64,000 bases of DNA from Streptomyces aurantiacus (GCF_001418335.1 NZ_LIPP01000122.1:1-64000), one strand, 5' to 3'; numbered from the stretch's first letter, positions 8,356 through 16,655 are shown. The notes: generated by a model not told the origin, from the sequence alone. Numbers and translations are program-made.

Positions 8356-8531
8356 AAGGAGAGGAACACCGTCGAGCGGCTGATCAACAAGATGAAGGCC
8401 TGGCGTGGCATCGCCACCCGGTACGACAAGTCTCCCGACAGCTACCTCGCCGGCCTCCACCTACGCGCCTCGATGATCTGGCTCAAGGACCTCACCCGAA
8501 CCACCCATTGATCGGAACTCAATACGGTCCC
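8356..8531 (+). mobile_element. 3'-end relic of the same IS, inverted
   Basis: 176 bases nearly identical to the reverse complement of 5121-5297. They encode the transposase C-terminus (ERNTVERLINKMKAWRGIAT to LKDLTRTTH-stop) and end in GGACCGTATTGAGTTCCG read inward, followed by TA. The main differences are one base lost in the CCC run and one substitution (CTC/TTC). The relic starts 6 bases after the SDR stop codon, so the left part of this copy was lost at the junction. Confidence 0.85.
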
Positions 8532-8826
8532 TAGAGGCTTGGGGCGGTGCCTCGACTTTTGGGTGGGCGGCAGATTCGATATCCAGTAGTCCGTCGGGGT
8601 CCTGGCCGTCCGGCCATTCGACCAGGAGGGTCCGCGTGGGCAGGACGCCGTCCCACCGGCTGTGGCCCCGCCCGATTCCTCGGCGGCGGCCAGGGACTGT
8701 TTGCCCGCGGGCCCCCGGTGCCGCGGGTGTCTTCCGGAGCCCCGGCCCGGACGGGGCTCCGGGGGCCGCCGGGCGTCGCGAACCGTCGTCCGGCCTCGAC
8801 TCCCCGCACCCGGTCTCCCGCTTCGT

Positions 8827-9645
8827 CTACTTCGTCACCTTGATCCCCTCGAACTCGGTGGACTTCGGCGCCAGGCAGACGAACCAGTCGTCGGGCGAAT
8901 CCTTGAGGCTGTGAATGACCGGAACGGCGGCGTTCGCCTCGGTGGCCGCGGACGCACGGCCGACCTTGGTAGTCGTGCCGTCCTTCCAGGTGCAGGTGAC
9001 CTCCCGGGCGGTCTTGGCGACCTGGCCGGTCACCAGGCGCGGGGCCGTGTCGTTCTCGGGTAGCAGCGGGAGCGACACGGTCCCGTACTCGCCGCCGGAC
9101 TGGACGTCGTCCTCAGGTAGCACCATGTCCGCGATCTGGGTGGTCCTCGCCTCTTCACCGGTGACCCGGTACACGAAGTGCGCGACCTTGCCCACCAGTT
9201 CGGAGGCCGTGGAGACGTCCTCCGGGTGCTCGCCGAACTTTGCCATCGCCGCCAGGGTGGCCTTGGCCTCCGCCGTGTCCGCCGGAGCCTTCCACACGTC
9301 GATGTACACCCTCCACGGCGCTCCCGCGTCGGTGCCGCTCGCCAGGGTCGTCCGCATGTGCGGCTCGGGGCCCTCCGGGCTGGCGACCGGCCGGCTCGCC
9401 GGCGATACCCCCCGGTCCCCGTCACCGGACAGCCCCGTCAGCGCCAGAGCCCCCGTACAGCCGGCCACGACCACGGTGGTGGCCGCCACGACCGCCCAGC
9501 GACGGGCCTTGCGGCGGCGGCCGCCCCGAATCACCGCCTGGGCGGGGGCTATGCCGATCTCCACCTCGTCGGCCGCGTCGGCCAGCAGGAGTGCGATGTC
9601 GTGCTGTGTCATGTTGTGACTCGTCTCCCAGTCCGCGCTTTTCAC
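8827..9645 (-). CDS. Membrane-anchored partner of the ECF sigma factor
   Basis: 272-residue protein. A short N-terminal cytoplasmic part (MTQHDIALLLADAADEVEIG region) is followed by an RRRKARR patch and one membrane segment (about residues 49-71, WAVVAATTVVVAGCTGALAL). An extracellular domain of about 200 residues follows, without a recognised motif. The arrangement is that of the membrane proteins found beside SigE-type ECF genes, so an anti-sigma or signalling role is likely. It lacks an obvious HxxxCxxC zinc motif. The GTG start overlaps the sigma-factor stop (GTGA), indicating coupling. Confidence 0.7.
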   Translation of the reverse strand: MKSADWETSHNMTQHDIALLLADAADEVEIGIAPAQAVIRGGRRRKARRWAVVAATTVVVAGCTGALALTGLSGDGDRGVSPASRPVASPEGPEPHMRTTLASGTDAGAPWRVYIDVWKAPADTAEAKATLAAMAKFGEHPEDVSTASELVGKVAHFVYRVTGEEARTTQIADMVLPEDDVQSGGEYGTVSLPLLPENDTAPRLVTGQVAKTAREVTCTWKDGTTTKVGRASAATEANAAVPVIHSLKDSPDDWFVCLAPKSTEFEGIKVTK

Positions 9646-10184
9646 TTTCGTCCTCCCAGCGTCACCGTCTCCGCCAGCCCCGATATGGCGCGCAGCTTCG
9701 CGATCCCCTTGGCTGCGTTGCTCTTCACCGTGCCGACCGAACAGCCCATCGCCTCGGCCGTCTGTGTCTCGGTGAGATCCTCCCAGTAGCGCAGGACCAC
9801 TGCTTCCCGCTGCCGTGCCGGCAGTTCGGCCAGCGCCTTCAGCAGCACGTGGCGGTCGTCGGCCTGGGCGATCCGGTCACCGGTGTCGGCCACCTCATGT
9901 GTCAGGCCCGCGTCCTCGCTCCTGGGCACCAGGAACTCCCGCAGTTTCCTGCGGTACCTGCGGGCATGCGCATTGATCATCACTCGTCGTACATACGCCT
10001 CCGGGGCGTCGGCCGAGGCGACCCTGTGCCAGGCCACATAGACCTGTTCCAGCGTCGACTGGACCAGATCCTCCGCAGCGTGCTGCTCCCCCGTGAGCAG
10101 GAATGCCGTGCGCATCAGCCGCGGCCAGCGGCCGACGACGAAGGCCTGGAACTCTCTGTCCCCGGCCTGCTTCCGAACCCCCAT
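9642..10184 (-). CDS. SigE-family ECF RNA polymerase sigma factor
   Basis: 180-residue ECF sigma factor of the actinomycete SigE70 type. Region 2 is FVVGRWPRLMRTAFLLTG with EDLVQSTLEQVYVAW. Region 4 is LAELPARQREAVVLRYWEDL with the HTH SVGTVKSNAAKGIAKLR. ATG 10184 is chosen because AGGAGG lies 5 bases upstream; two upstream in-frame codons could also serve. It is the first gene of a two-gene unit with its putative membrane partner. Confidence 0.9.
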   Translation of the reverse strand: MGVRKQAGDREFQAFVVGRWPRLMRTAFLLTGEQHAAEDLVQSTLEQVYVAWHRVASADAPEAYVRRVMINAHARRYRRKLREFLVPRSEDAGLTHEVADTGDRIAQADDRHVLLKALAELPARQREAVVLRYWEDLTETQTAEAMGCSVGTVKSNAAKGIAKLRAISGLAETVTLGGRK

Positions 10185-10340
10185 GAGCACCTCCTAGATG
10201 TTCAAAAGAGGCCATGAGAGGCCGAGACCGTTGCCTCACCGCGGAATCTTTTCCGCGTTCTCGCCGGAGCGGGGGGTGCCTGTCGAGTCGGCACGGAGCG
10301 CGGTGCCGGTGGTGCCACCGGTCCGTTCCTCCGTTCCTCC

Positions 10341-10784
10341 GTGCCGCCGCTCGCCGAACGCGGCGTACCCGCGCAGATCGCCGGCGCCGTGGCCGACGGC
10401 GCGCGCTCCATCGCAGGGACACACGTCCACCGCGTGGACGTCGCCTCCCTCAGCGACGCCGACTGGGAACTGATGGATGCCGCCGACGCCATCATCTTCG
10501 GCACCCCCACCTACATGGGCACCGCGTCGGGGGCGTTCCACGCCTTCGCCGAGGCCAGCAGCAAGCAGTGGATGACCCGCGCCTGGAACGACAAGCTCGC
10601 GGCGGGATTCACCAACTCCGGCTCCATGAGCGGCGACAAGCTGCACACCCTGCAGTACCTCTCGCTCCTGGCGGCCCAGCACGGAATGCTCTGGGTGAGC
10701 CTGAACCTCCTGCCGGGCTGGAACACCACCACATCCAGCGCCCAGGACGACAACCGCCTCGGCTTCTACCTCGGCGCCGGCGCA
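10341..10784 (+). pseudogene. Flavodoxin-fold NAD(P)H:quinone reductase relic
   Basis: Residues AQIAGAVADGARSIAG, then AADAIIFGTPTYMGTASGAF and FTNSGSMSGDKLHTLQYLSL, are characteristic of WrbA/flavodoxin-like quinone reductases. The N-terminal FMN phosphate loop is missing, since the frame before PAQIAG is unrelated low-complexity sequence. The C-terminus stops matching after LGFYLGAGA and runs into arginine-rich shadow. The frame itself stays open, so decay was by end deletions. No promoter or ribosome binding site is visible. Confidence 0.7.
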
Positions 10785-11024
10785 AAGGAGTACGTCATGC
10801 AGCACCGAAGAAGGCGTACCCGGGAGCCCCGTCGTCCTGAGTCGAGCCGACTCACTCGGGCGGCGCCGCTTCGAGGGCACCGGGGTCCCCACCCGCAGTC
10901 CCGATCGATGCTCGCATCTCACACTGCGGCCGACGCTTCCCTCCCCCTCGGCTCCCCCTCGGCTCCCTTTCCGCTCCCTTTCGGCCTCGGACTCCACGCA
11001 GTGGCCGCGCCGCCACCACACCGG

Positions 11025-11657
11025 TCACTCCAGCAATCGCCTCTCCTTGGCGGCCGCCACGGCCCCCGCCCTCGTCTCCACCCCCAACTTGCCGTAGATC
11101 CGCCCGAGATGGGTCTTGACCGTCGCCTCGCTGATGAACAGGGCTCGGGCGATCTCCCGGTTGCCCGAGCCGCGGGCGAGTTGTCCGAGGATCTCGTGCT
11201 CGCGCGGGGACAGGGTGGGACGCGGGCTGCGCAGCCGGGTCATCAACCGGTCGGCCACCGGGGCCGACAGGGCCGTGCGGCCGGACGCCGCATGGTGGAT
11301 CGCTGTGAACAGTTCATCGGGGTGTTCGGCCTTGAGCAGATAGCCGGTGGCGCCCGCCTCGATGGCCCGGGTGATGTCGGCGTCGGTGTCGAACATCGTG
11401 AGCACCAGGACCCGGGGGCCCGTCCCGCCACCCTCGGCAGTCAGGCGCCGGGTGGCGGTCACGCCGTCCATTCCGTCGTCGAGCTGGAGGTCCATCAGTA
11501 CGACGTCCGGGCTCAGCCGGGCAGCCATGGCGAGTGCCTCCTCGCCGGTGGCCGCCTCACCGACCACTTCGATGCCGTCGGCGCTGGACAGGAGGGCGCG
11601 CAGCCCCGCACGTACCACGGCATGGTCGTCGCACAACAACAGCCGGACGGGCGTCAC
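11025..11657 (-). CDS. NarL/FixJ-type response regulator
   Basis: 210-residue response regulator. The receiver domain has acidic D10-D11, phospho-acceptor D56 (VVLMDLQL) and K109 (YLLKAEH). The C-terminal LuxR HTH spans about 148-205 (LSPREHEILGQLARGSGNRE, then ISEATVKTHLGRIYGKL). The start overlaps the stop of the histidine kinase gene (ATGA, 11654-11657), so the two form one translationally coupled two-component system. Target genes are unknown; the neighbours give no strong clue. Confidence 0.93.
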   Translation of the reverse strand: MTPVRLLLCDDHAVVRAGLRALLSSADGIEVVGEAATGEEALAMAARLSPDVVLMDLQLDDGMDGVTATRRLTAEGGGTGPRVLVLTMFDTDADITRAIEAGATGYLLKAEHPDELFTAIHHAASGRTALSAPVADRLMTRLRSPRPTLSPREHEILGQLARGSGNREIARALFISEATVKTHLGRIYGKLGVETRAGAVAAAKERRLLE

Positions 11658-12967
11658 AGGACGTGCTCCTTGGGGATGGTCGAGGGTGGCAGTGGTACGG
11701 AGGCCAGGGGTGCCAGGCAGATCGCCGCCGACACGACGGTGCCCTCGCCCGGCGTGGACTCCACGGTGAGCGTGCCGCCCGCCTGTGCGGCCCGGATGCG
11801 CATCGCGGGCAGTCCGTGCCCGCGCGCACTGTCCGGGGCCGGCCCGGACAATTCGCGCGAGGGGCCCGCCTCGAATCCGCGCCCGTTGTCGGCGACGTCC
11901 AGCGAAATCTGGTCGTCCAGGCAGGTCAGCGTCAGCGCGGCCCGGGTTGCCGCCGCGTGTTCGCGTACGTTGGCCAGCGCCCCCTGGGCGATCCGCAGCA
12001 GCGCCGCCTCAACCCGTTCCGGAAGCCTGCCCGGCTCACCGTCGAGCCTGAACTCCACGGTCAGCCCGGGACCGCTCTCTCGTTCGGCGAGTACGGCGAG
12101 CGCGCCCGGCAGGGTGTCGTCGGCGAGGTCGGCCGGCGCCAGGTCGTGCACGAACCGACGGGCCTCCGCGAGGTTGCGGGAGGTGATCTCCGACGCCCTG
12201 TGAACATGCTCGCGGGCCGCGTCCGGGTCGGTCCGCCAGACTCGCCCGGCGGCCTGGAGCAGCATCCGCTGACTGGACAGGCCCTGCGCGACGGTGTCGT
12301 GGATCTCCGTGGCCAGCCGCTGGCGTTCCGCCAGGACGCCCGCCCGCCGTTCGGTGGCGGCGAGTTCGTGACGCGTACGGACCAGGTCCTCGATCAGGTC
12401 GCGCTGCCGGGCCCCTTGACGCTGCAGATGCACCATCACGGCGGTGGCGACCGCGGCGACAGCGGGCGGGGCGATGACCATGTTGGGGTTCAACGCGCCC
12501 TCGGCGACGCGTACTTCGGAGGCCACGACCAGCGCGGTGAGTACGGCCGCCACCGGCACCGCGATCCGCGGGGGCAGCGCGTGCAGACCCGCGAACAGCA
12601 GGGGCATCGCGCACCACGTGGCGCTCGGCGCGAGGGCCAGGAGTACGACCCAGACCGCGGAGACCGAGCCCAGCCAGAGCAGATGGCGCCTGGTCGGCGG
12701 CGAGCCGGAGGGCGGTGCCGGAGCCAGAAAGCGACCGAGGACGTACAGCAGACAGAAGACCGCGAACAGCGCCACCACCCACCCGGTGCACACCCCGCCC
12801 TGGTCGCGGGTCAGGAAGCGGACGAACGAGGAGCCGAGCAGAAGGAAGAACGCGGCGTGCACGACTGCGTCCAGCCAGCGCTCGTCCGGATCGCTGTGCC
12901 TCGTCCTCATCCTCATCCTCGTCCCCATCCCCATCGCCGTCCCCATCGCCATCGTCCTCATCGTCAT
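11654..12967 (-). CDS. NarL-type sensor histidine kinase
   Basis: 437-residue kinase. Residues about 32-180 hold roughly five or six membrane segments (WLDAVVHAAFFLLLG, WVVALFAVFCLLYVLG and others). A HisKA_3 dimerisation domain has phospho-acceptor H223 (RLATEIHDTVAQG). The HATPase has VADNGRGF and GHGLPAMRIRAAQAGG. The first 22 residues are a Met/Arg/Thr/Gly low-complexity tract from a hexamer-like DNA repeat. ATG 12967 is supported by GGAGG 7 bases upstream, but eight in-frame methionines in the tract could act as starts. Confidence 0.92.
   Translation of the reverse strand: MTMRTMAMGTAMGMGTRMRMRTRHSDPDERWLDAVVHAAFFLLLGSSFVRFLTRDQGGVCTGWVVALFAVFCLLYVLGRFLAPAPPSGSPPTRRHLLWLGSVSAVWVVLLALAPSATWCAMPLLFAGLHALPPRIAVPVAAVLTALVVASEVRVAEGALNPNMVIAPPAVAAVATAVMVHLQRQGARQRDLIEDLVRTRHELAATERRAGVLAERQRLATEIHDTVAQGLSSQRMLLQAAGRVWRTDPDAAREHVHRASEITSRNLAEARRFVHDLAPADLADDTLPGALAVLAERESGPGLTVEFRLDGEPGRLPERVEAALLRIAQGALANVREHAAATRAALTLTCLDDQISLDVADNGRGFEAGPSRELSGPAPDSARGHGLPAMRIRAAQAGGTLTVESTPGEGTVVSAAICLAPLASVPLPPSTIPKEHVL
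12900..12967. repeat. CATCCT-like simple repeat at the kinase start
   Basis: About 68 bases made of degenerate CATCCT/CATCGC/CGTCCC hexamers on the plus strand. It encodes the Met-rich N-terminus of the histidine kinase and contains its start codon. Copy-number changes of six bases would add or remove two residues without a frameshift. Confidence 0.75.
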
Positions 12968-13137
12968 CCTTGTCCTCCGTGTCTAACGCTTCGGACGCGG
13001 CGCCACATCAACCGATCGGCTGACGCCGCCGTCACCCGAACCTCAGCAGGACCGCAGCCTGTTGACCGAGCCCACCGCCCTGCTCCCGCACCGAGGCTGA
13101 AACCAGACCTTGTACCCCTCGGAACGGTAGCGACCAC

Positions 13138-13926
13138 ATGCCCACGAAGAAGAACCTCACCGCCAACCGCGCCTCCCTCGGCCACCGCATCGGATACGCC
13201 CTGCATCACCCGAACCGGGTGCCCCGCTATCTGACCCGCGCCGCCCGGGACCTGTGGCTGCGCCACCGTCACACCGACCACGTCTCCTACTACCGTGCCG
13301 TGATGCGCTCCGACACCCGGGCCGACCCGGACACGGCGGTCGGCAGCCGCAGCCGTGAGCGATGGCTCGCGCTCGGGGCGATGCAGTTCGACTACCTGCT
13401 CGGCCACGGCCTGCGCCCCGAACACCGCATGCTGGAGATCGGCTGCGGCAACCTGCGGGGCGGCTGGCGGTTCATCCGGCACCTGGAGCCCGGGCACTAC
13501 TACGGCATCGACATCTCGCCCGACATCCTCAGCGCCGCCCAGGAAACCGTCGTGGAGATGGGCCTGCAACAGCAGCTCCCCAGGCTGACCCCGGTTCGCG
13601 ACCTGACGTTGCGGTTCCTGCCCGACGCCCACTTCGACGTGGTGCACGCGCACAGCGTCTTCTCGCACTCGCCGCTCGCCGTCATCGACGAATGCCTGGC
13701 CCATGTCGGCCGGGTGCTCGCACCGGGCGGCTGGTTCGACTTCACCTTCGACCGGACCGAGGGTGAGGAGCACCATGTCCTGCGGGAGGACTTCTACTAC
13801 CGCACCGAGACGCTCACGGCCCTGGCCGAGCGCCACGGACTGCGGGCGCGCTTCATGGACGACTGGGAGGAACTCCCGCACGGCCAGTCCAAGATCCGCG
13901 TGACCCATGGAGACCTGGACACCTAG
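13138..13926 (+). CDS. Class I SAM-dependent methyltransferase
   Basis: 262-residue methyltransferase. The SAM-binding motif I is MLEIGCGNLRGGW (residues about 98-110), followed by HYYGIDISPDIL (motif II Asp) and a motif III-like HAHSVFSHSPL. A basic N-terminus (about 60 residues, RYLTRAARDLWLRHRHT) precedes the fold. No substrate domain is recognisable. ATG 13138 is the first good start. The gene ends inside a GACCTG repeat: the last residues GDLDT and the stop codon are repeat-derived. It stands alone between a divergent kinase gene and a convergent nitroreductase. Confidence 0.85.
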   Translation: MPTKKNLTANRASLGHRIGYALHHPNRVPRYLTRAARDLWLRHRHTDHVSYYRAVMRSDTRADPDTAVGSRSRERWLALGAMQFDYLLGHGLRPEHRMLEIGCGNLRGGWRFIRHLEPGHYYGIDISPDILSAAQETVVEMGLQQQLPRLTPVRDLTLRFLPDAHFDVVHAHSVFSHSPLAVIDECLAHVGRVLAPGGWFDFTFDRTEGEEHHVLREDFYYRTETLTALAERHGLRARFMDDWEELPHGQSKIRVTHGDLDT

Positions 13927-13955
13927 ACCTGGACCTGGACCTGGACCTGGACCTC
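13926..13955. repeat. GACCTG hexamer array
   Basis: Four perfect GACCTG units plus a GACCTC unit run directly out of the methyltransferase stop codon. The codons just before the stop (GACCTG GACACC) look like mutated units of the same array. Confidence 0.85.
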
Positions 13956-13982
13956 GGCCCGCGGTGAGGTCGAAGACGTAGA

Positions 13983-14004
13983 GGGGAGAGGGAGGGGGAG
14001 GGGG
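13983..14004 (+). other. G-quadruplex-forming motif
   Basis: Four G-runs (GGGG, GGG, GGGGG, GGGGG) with loops AGA, A and A on the plus strand. It sits between the convergent methyltransferase and nitroreductase genes. It could act as a transcription pause or terminator; only the sequence motif is seen. Confidence 0.55.
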
Positions 14005-14055
14005 AGGACGGCGGTCGCTAGCCACGTTCTCGATGACCTGGTGACGTGCGCCGTC

Positions 14056-14751
14056 TCAGGCGGTGTGCCACGTGACGACGTTCTCCAGCTCTTCACGCGT
14101 GGTGCGGAACGCGTTGACCGGGTGGTCGTGGTCGGGGTAGCCGAAGGAGATGCCTGCCACCACTCGCCGGTTGTCCGGGATGTCGAAGTGGTCGCGGAGG
14201 AAGTCGGAGTAGGTGGCGAGGGCGGCTTGGGGCGCCGCGGCCACCCCGAGGCTCTGCGCGGCGAGCAGGAAGGAGTTGATGTAGAGGCCGCAGTCGACGG
14301 CGCCGTAGACGCCGAGGTCGGCTTCGGTGGTGATGATCGCGACGTGCGGTGCGTCGAACAGCTCGAAGTTCCGCAGCAGTTGCCGCAGGGTCCGCTCCTG
14401 GTCGCCCTTGGCGATACCGAGGCTTCCGTACAGCTGGAGGCCGCACTCGCGCCGGCGCTGCCGGTAGGCGCCGGTGTACTGCGCGGGGAACGGGAAGTCG
14501 GGCGAGGCCGGGTGGCTCTGGACGTGGGCCAGCAGTTCGGTGCGCAGCCGCTCGGTGGCGGCGCCTTCGGTGATGTGCAGGTGCCAAGGTTGGGTGTTGC
14601 ACCACGAGGGCGTGCGCTGGGCCAGGCGCAGGAGTCGCTCGATGGTCGTCGCCGCGACGGGATCGGGCCGGAACTGGCGGCAGGTGAAGCGCTCGGTGAG
14701 GAGCCGGTTCAGTGCCTCGTGCAGGTCGGTGCCGATGCTGGTCGGGTTCAA
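14056..14751 (-). CDS. Nitroreductase family protein
   Basis: 231-residue FMN-dependent nitroreductase-fold protein. The family start LTERFTCRQFRPDPVAATTI, TPSWCNTQPWHLHI (FMN contact) and the central GAVDCGLYINSFLLAAQSLG helix are clear. VVAGISFGYPD near the C-terminus is typical. TTG 14751 is preferred over the upstream GTG 14793 because GGAGG lies 7 bases before it, and the longer form would cover a palindromic operator. It is divergent from an HxlR regulator, the usual arrangement for redox- or electrophile-induced reductases. Confidence 0.88.
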   Translation of the reverse strand: MNPTSIGTDLHEALNRLLTERFTCRQFRPDPVAATTIERLLRLAQRTPSWCNTQPWHLHITEGAATERLRTELLAHVQSHPASPDFPFPAQYTGAYRQRRRECGLQLYGSLGIAKGDQERTLRQLLRNFELFDAPHVAIITTEADLGVYGAVDCGLYINSFLLAAQSLGVAAAPQAALATYSDFLRDHFDIPDNRRVVAGISFGYPDHDHPVNAFRTTREELENVVTWHTA

Positions 14752-14770
14752 GGGGACGCCTCCGCGAAGT

Positions 14771-14823
14771 GGTCTCGTTTCGAGACCGAACACTATCCGG
14801 AGTGGTCTCGTTTTGGAACTGCC
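14771..14823. promoter_or_regulatory. HxlR-type operator pair
   Basis: A perfect palindrome GGTCTCG-TTT-CGAGACC (14771-14787) is followed by a second, partly conserved copy. GTGGTCTCGTTT recurs at 14812-14823, 43 bases or about four helical turns away. Both lie between the divergent nitroreductase and HxlR genes. Binding by the HxlR protein is inferred from position. Confidence 0.6.
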
Positions 14824-14839
14824 GGGGTAGAGTTCTGGC

Positions 14840-15322
14840 GTGCGCTACGAAGACCTTGCCGACCTGCCGTGCTCGATCACGCGTCCGCTGGTGATCCTCG
14901 GCGACCGTTGGACGCTGCTGGTGCTGAAGGCGTCGTTCGCGGGCGTTCGCCGGTTCAACGAGTTTCAGAGCGCGCTGGGTATCTCCAGGAGTCGCTTGCA
15001 GGACCGCCTCGGGCGGCTGGTCGAGCACGGCATCCTGGACAGGCGGCAGGCGGCCGACGGCGCCCATGTGGAATACCGGTTGACGCGCAAGGGCCATGAC
15101 ATCTACCCGATCCTCATGGCGATCAGGGACTGGGGAGACGCCTACATGGCTCCCGACGGACCGCCCGCGCGCTACCGCCACCGTGACTGCACCGGCGAGG
15201 CACACGTCCAGCTCACCTGCGAGGCGTGCGGGACCGAGGTCACCGCACACGACATCACTCCGGAGCCAGGACCGGGCATCCTTTCCCACCTCGGCCGTCC
15301 GGGCGCCGAATTGGGCCAGTGA
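14840..15322 (+). CDS. HxlR-family transcriptional regulator
   Basis: 160-residue winged-helix regulator. It has the HxlR signature CSITRPLVILGDRWTLLVLK, then FNEFQSALGISRSRLQDRL, and wing YRLTRKGHDIYPIL. A short C-terminal part contains HRDC and LTCEACGTEV, a Cys/His arrangement common in this subgroup that might bind zinc or sense redox state. The GTG at 14840 has no clear ribosome binding site, so the mRNA may be nearly leaderless. It probably controls the divergent nitroreductase. Confidence 0.9.
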   Translation: MRYEDLADLPCSITRPLVILGDRWTLLVLKASFAGVRRFNEFQSALGISRSRLQDRLGRLVEHGILDRRQAADGAHVEYRLTRKGHDIYPILMAIRDWGDAYMAPDGPPARYRHRDCTGEAHVQLTCEACGTEVTAHDITPEPGPGILSHLGRPGAELGQ

Positions 15323-15430
15323 CGGGTGACGGATCAGGCTCCGGCCGGCGCATGGACGCGCAACCGCACGAGGACCTGTGAAGCGTGTCGGCCTGGCTCC
15401 TCAGGGAAGGGCCCGTCTCGCGGAGCTGCG

Positions 15431-15946
15431 CTAGTAGTAGCCCTTCGTGCCGTCGAGCAGCTCCCGGACGATGTCCGCGTGCCCCGCGTGTCGCCCCGTC
15501 TCCTCGACGAGGTGGATCAGCATCCAGCGGAGGTTGGCGCTGCCGTCGCGGAAGTCGGGGTGGCGGCCGACGTCGTCCAGGCCGGCCGCGGCAACGACCT
15601 CGTCGCTGCGGGCGCACTGGGCCTCGTATTCCGCGAGGAGTTCCGCGAGGGGGCGGCCGTCGGTGTGCCAGTCGGCGTTCTTGCTCGACTCGTCGAATGC
15701 GGGGTTCTGCTTCTTGTCACCGCCGAGGAACAGCACTTCCAGCCATAGGTGCTCGGTCCAGCGCATGTGGGAGATGAGACCGGCCATCGTCATGGCGGGT
15801 GAGGTCGGGATGACCGCGCGGCGCGCGTCCTCGTCGCTCAGCCCTGCACATTTCCAGCGCAGGATCTGCCGCTGCAGGTCCAACCAGCCGATGAGCGCGG
15901 TGCGCTCGTCCGCTTGGCGTGGAGGGCGTTCCAGTTCCGATGACAT
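15431..15946 (-). CDS. DinB-like (DUF664, mini-circle protein family)
   Basis: 171-residue protein of the DinB/YfiT four-helix-bundle superfamily, thiol- or metal-dependent enzymes mostly of unknown function. The three histidines expected for metal binding can be placed: HMRWTEHLWLE (residues about 60-70) and ETGRHAGHADIVREL near the C-terminus. The ATG at 15946 begins MSSELERPP; the longer open frame upstream is not protein-like. Substrate unknown. It stands alone. Confidence 0.85.
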   Translation of the reverse strand: MSSELERPPRQADERTALIGWLDLQRQILRWKCAGLSDEDARRAVIPTSPAMTMAGLISHMRWTEHLWLEVLFLGGDKKQNPAFDESSKNADWHTDGRPLAELLAEYEAQCARSDEVVAAAGLDDVGRHPDFRDGSANLRWMLIHLVEETGRHAGHADIVRELLDGTKGYY

Positions 15947-16383
15947 GCCGGCGCACGCTACCAGGGCGGTCGGGAGGAGGTACCTGGATGACGGGCTCTT
16001 CCGCGATTCACGATTTTGGTCGCGGTTGGGGACATCGTCGGAGCGGCGCACACAGCGGCTGTGCCACCACGCGGTGAGCCGTCCCCCTCCCGGGCGCGGA
16101 TCGGATCGCCACGACAGGATCAGAGACATCGGCCGATACCACTAGCACATGTGTCAACTGCGGCAGCAGACTGGCCAGTTCAACAGCGCACAGCCACAGG
16201 CTGCCTTCTCCGAAGCAGGGTGCCCCGCGGCCACACGCGACTGATATGAACCTACCTGAGCAACACCCCTGGTCCGGGCGGGACACAGTCGCCCTGTCAC
16301 GGGCCAGCTGGTGGAGTTCGCCCCCGCACCGCGTACGGAGATGGCGGCCGGCTTCTGAAATTCAGATCGCTGCCTGGTCGCCA
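15947..16383. other. Intergenic region, nothing recognised
   Basis: About 440 bases between the DinB-like gene and the hydrolase signal-peptide relic. No frame looks coding and no clear hairpin terminator was found. Confidence 0.4.
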
Positions 16384-16467
16384 CGCCATCCCAGGAGCCG
16401 TCGTCGCACCGAGCAGGAGGAGGGCACCGGCGGTGATCGCAGCGCGACGTGGGACAGGAAGTCGCAC
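16384..16467 (-). pseudogene. Signal-peptide relic of an exported hydrolase
   Basis: From GTG 16467 (with AAGGAA upstream) the frame reads PRRAAITAGALLLLGATTAP then GMA. This closely matches the N-terminus of the exported hydrolase at 50005-50805 (RRVALAAGALALLGATTAPG). After about 28 residues the match stops and the sequence becomes unrelated, so the catalytic part was deleted. The relic is divergent from the first TetR gene. Confidence 0.65.
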
Positions 16468-16608
16468 AGTAATTCCTTTCGAGTAACGGATGGAAAGCAA
16501 GCAGGCGCCCGGAAGTCCTCCTTGGTGATCGCACGCCGGGACGGGATGCGATTCACGGCTATGGCCGTGCTCAACGAAGGGGAACCGGTCTGCCCACCCC
16601 CCCTAGAC

Positions 16609-16628
16609 GAGACAGAACGTTCGGTCTC
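16609..16628. promoter_or_regulatory. TetR operator, AACGTT-centred palindrome
   Basis: GAGACAGAACGTTCGGTCTC is a 20-bp palindrome with a single mismatched pair. It lies between the TetR gene and the hydrolase relic. The same core recurs at 16656-16677, 17493-17506 and 53231-53249. Confidence 0.65.
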
Positions 16629-16655
16629 ACTCATTAAAGACAGATGATGCGTCAC

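Noticed and set aside
5121..8531. Active composite transposon
   Set aside because: One end has only a 176-bp IS remnant and the other transposase is broken, so self-mobility is not supported.
10341..12203. 620-codon plus-strand open frame
   Set aside because: Only the first 150 codons resemble a protein (quinone-reductase relic). The rest is antisense to the response regulator and kinase genes and has high-GC shadow composition.
11534..13234. 566-codon plus-strand open frame with His/Arg-rich repeats
   Set aside because: Antisense to the kinase gene; the His/Pro repeats come from the simple repeat at the kinase start.
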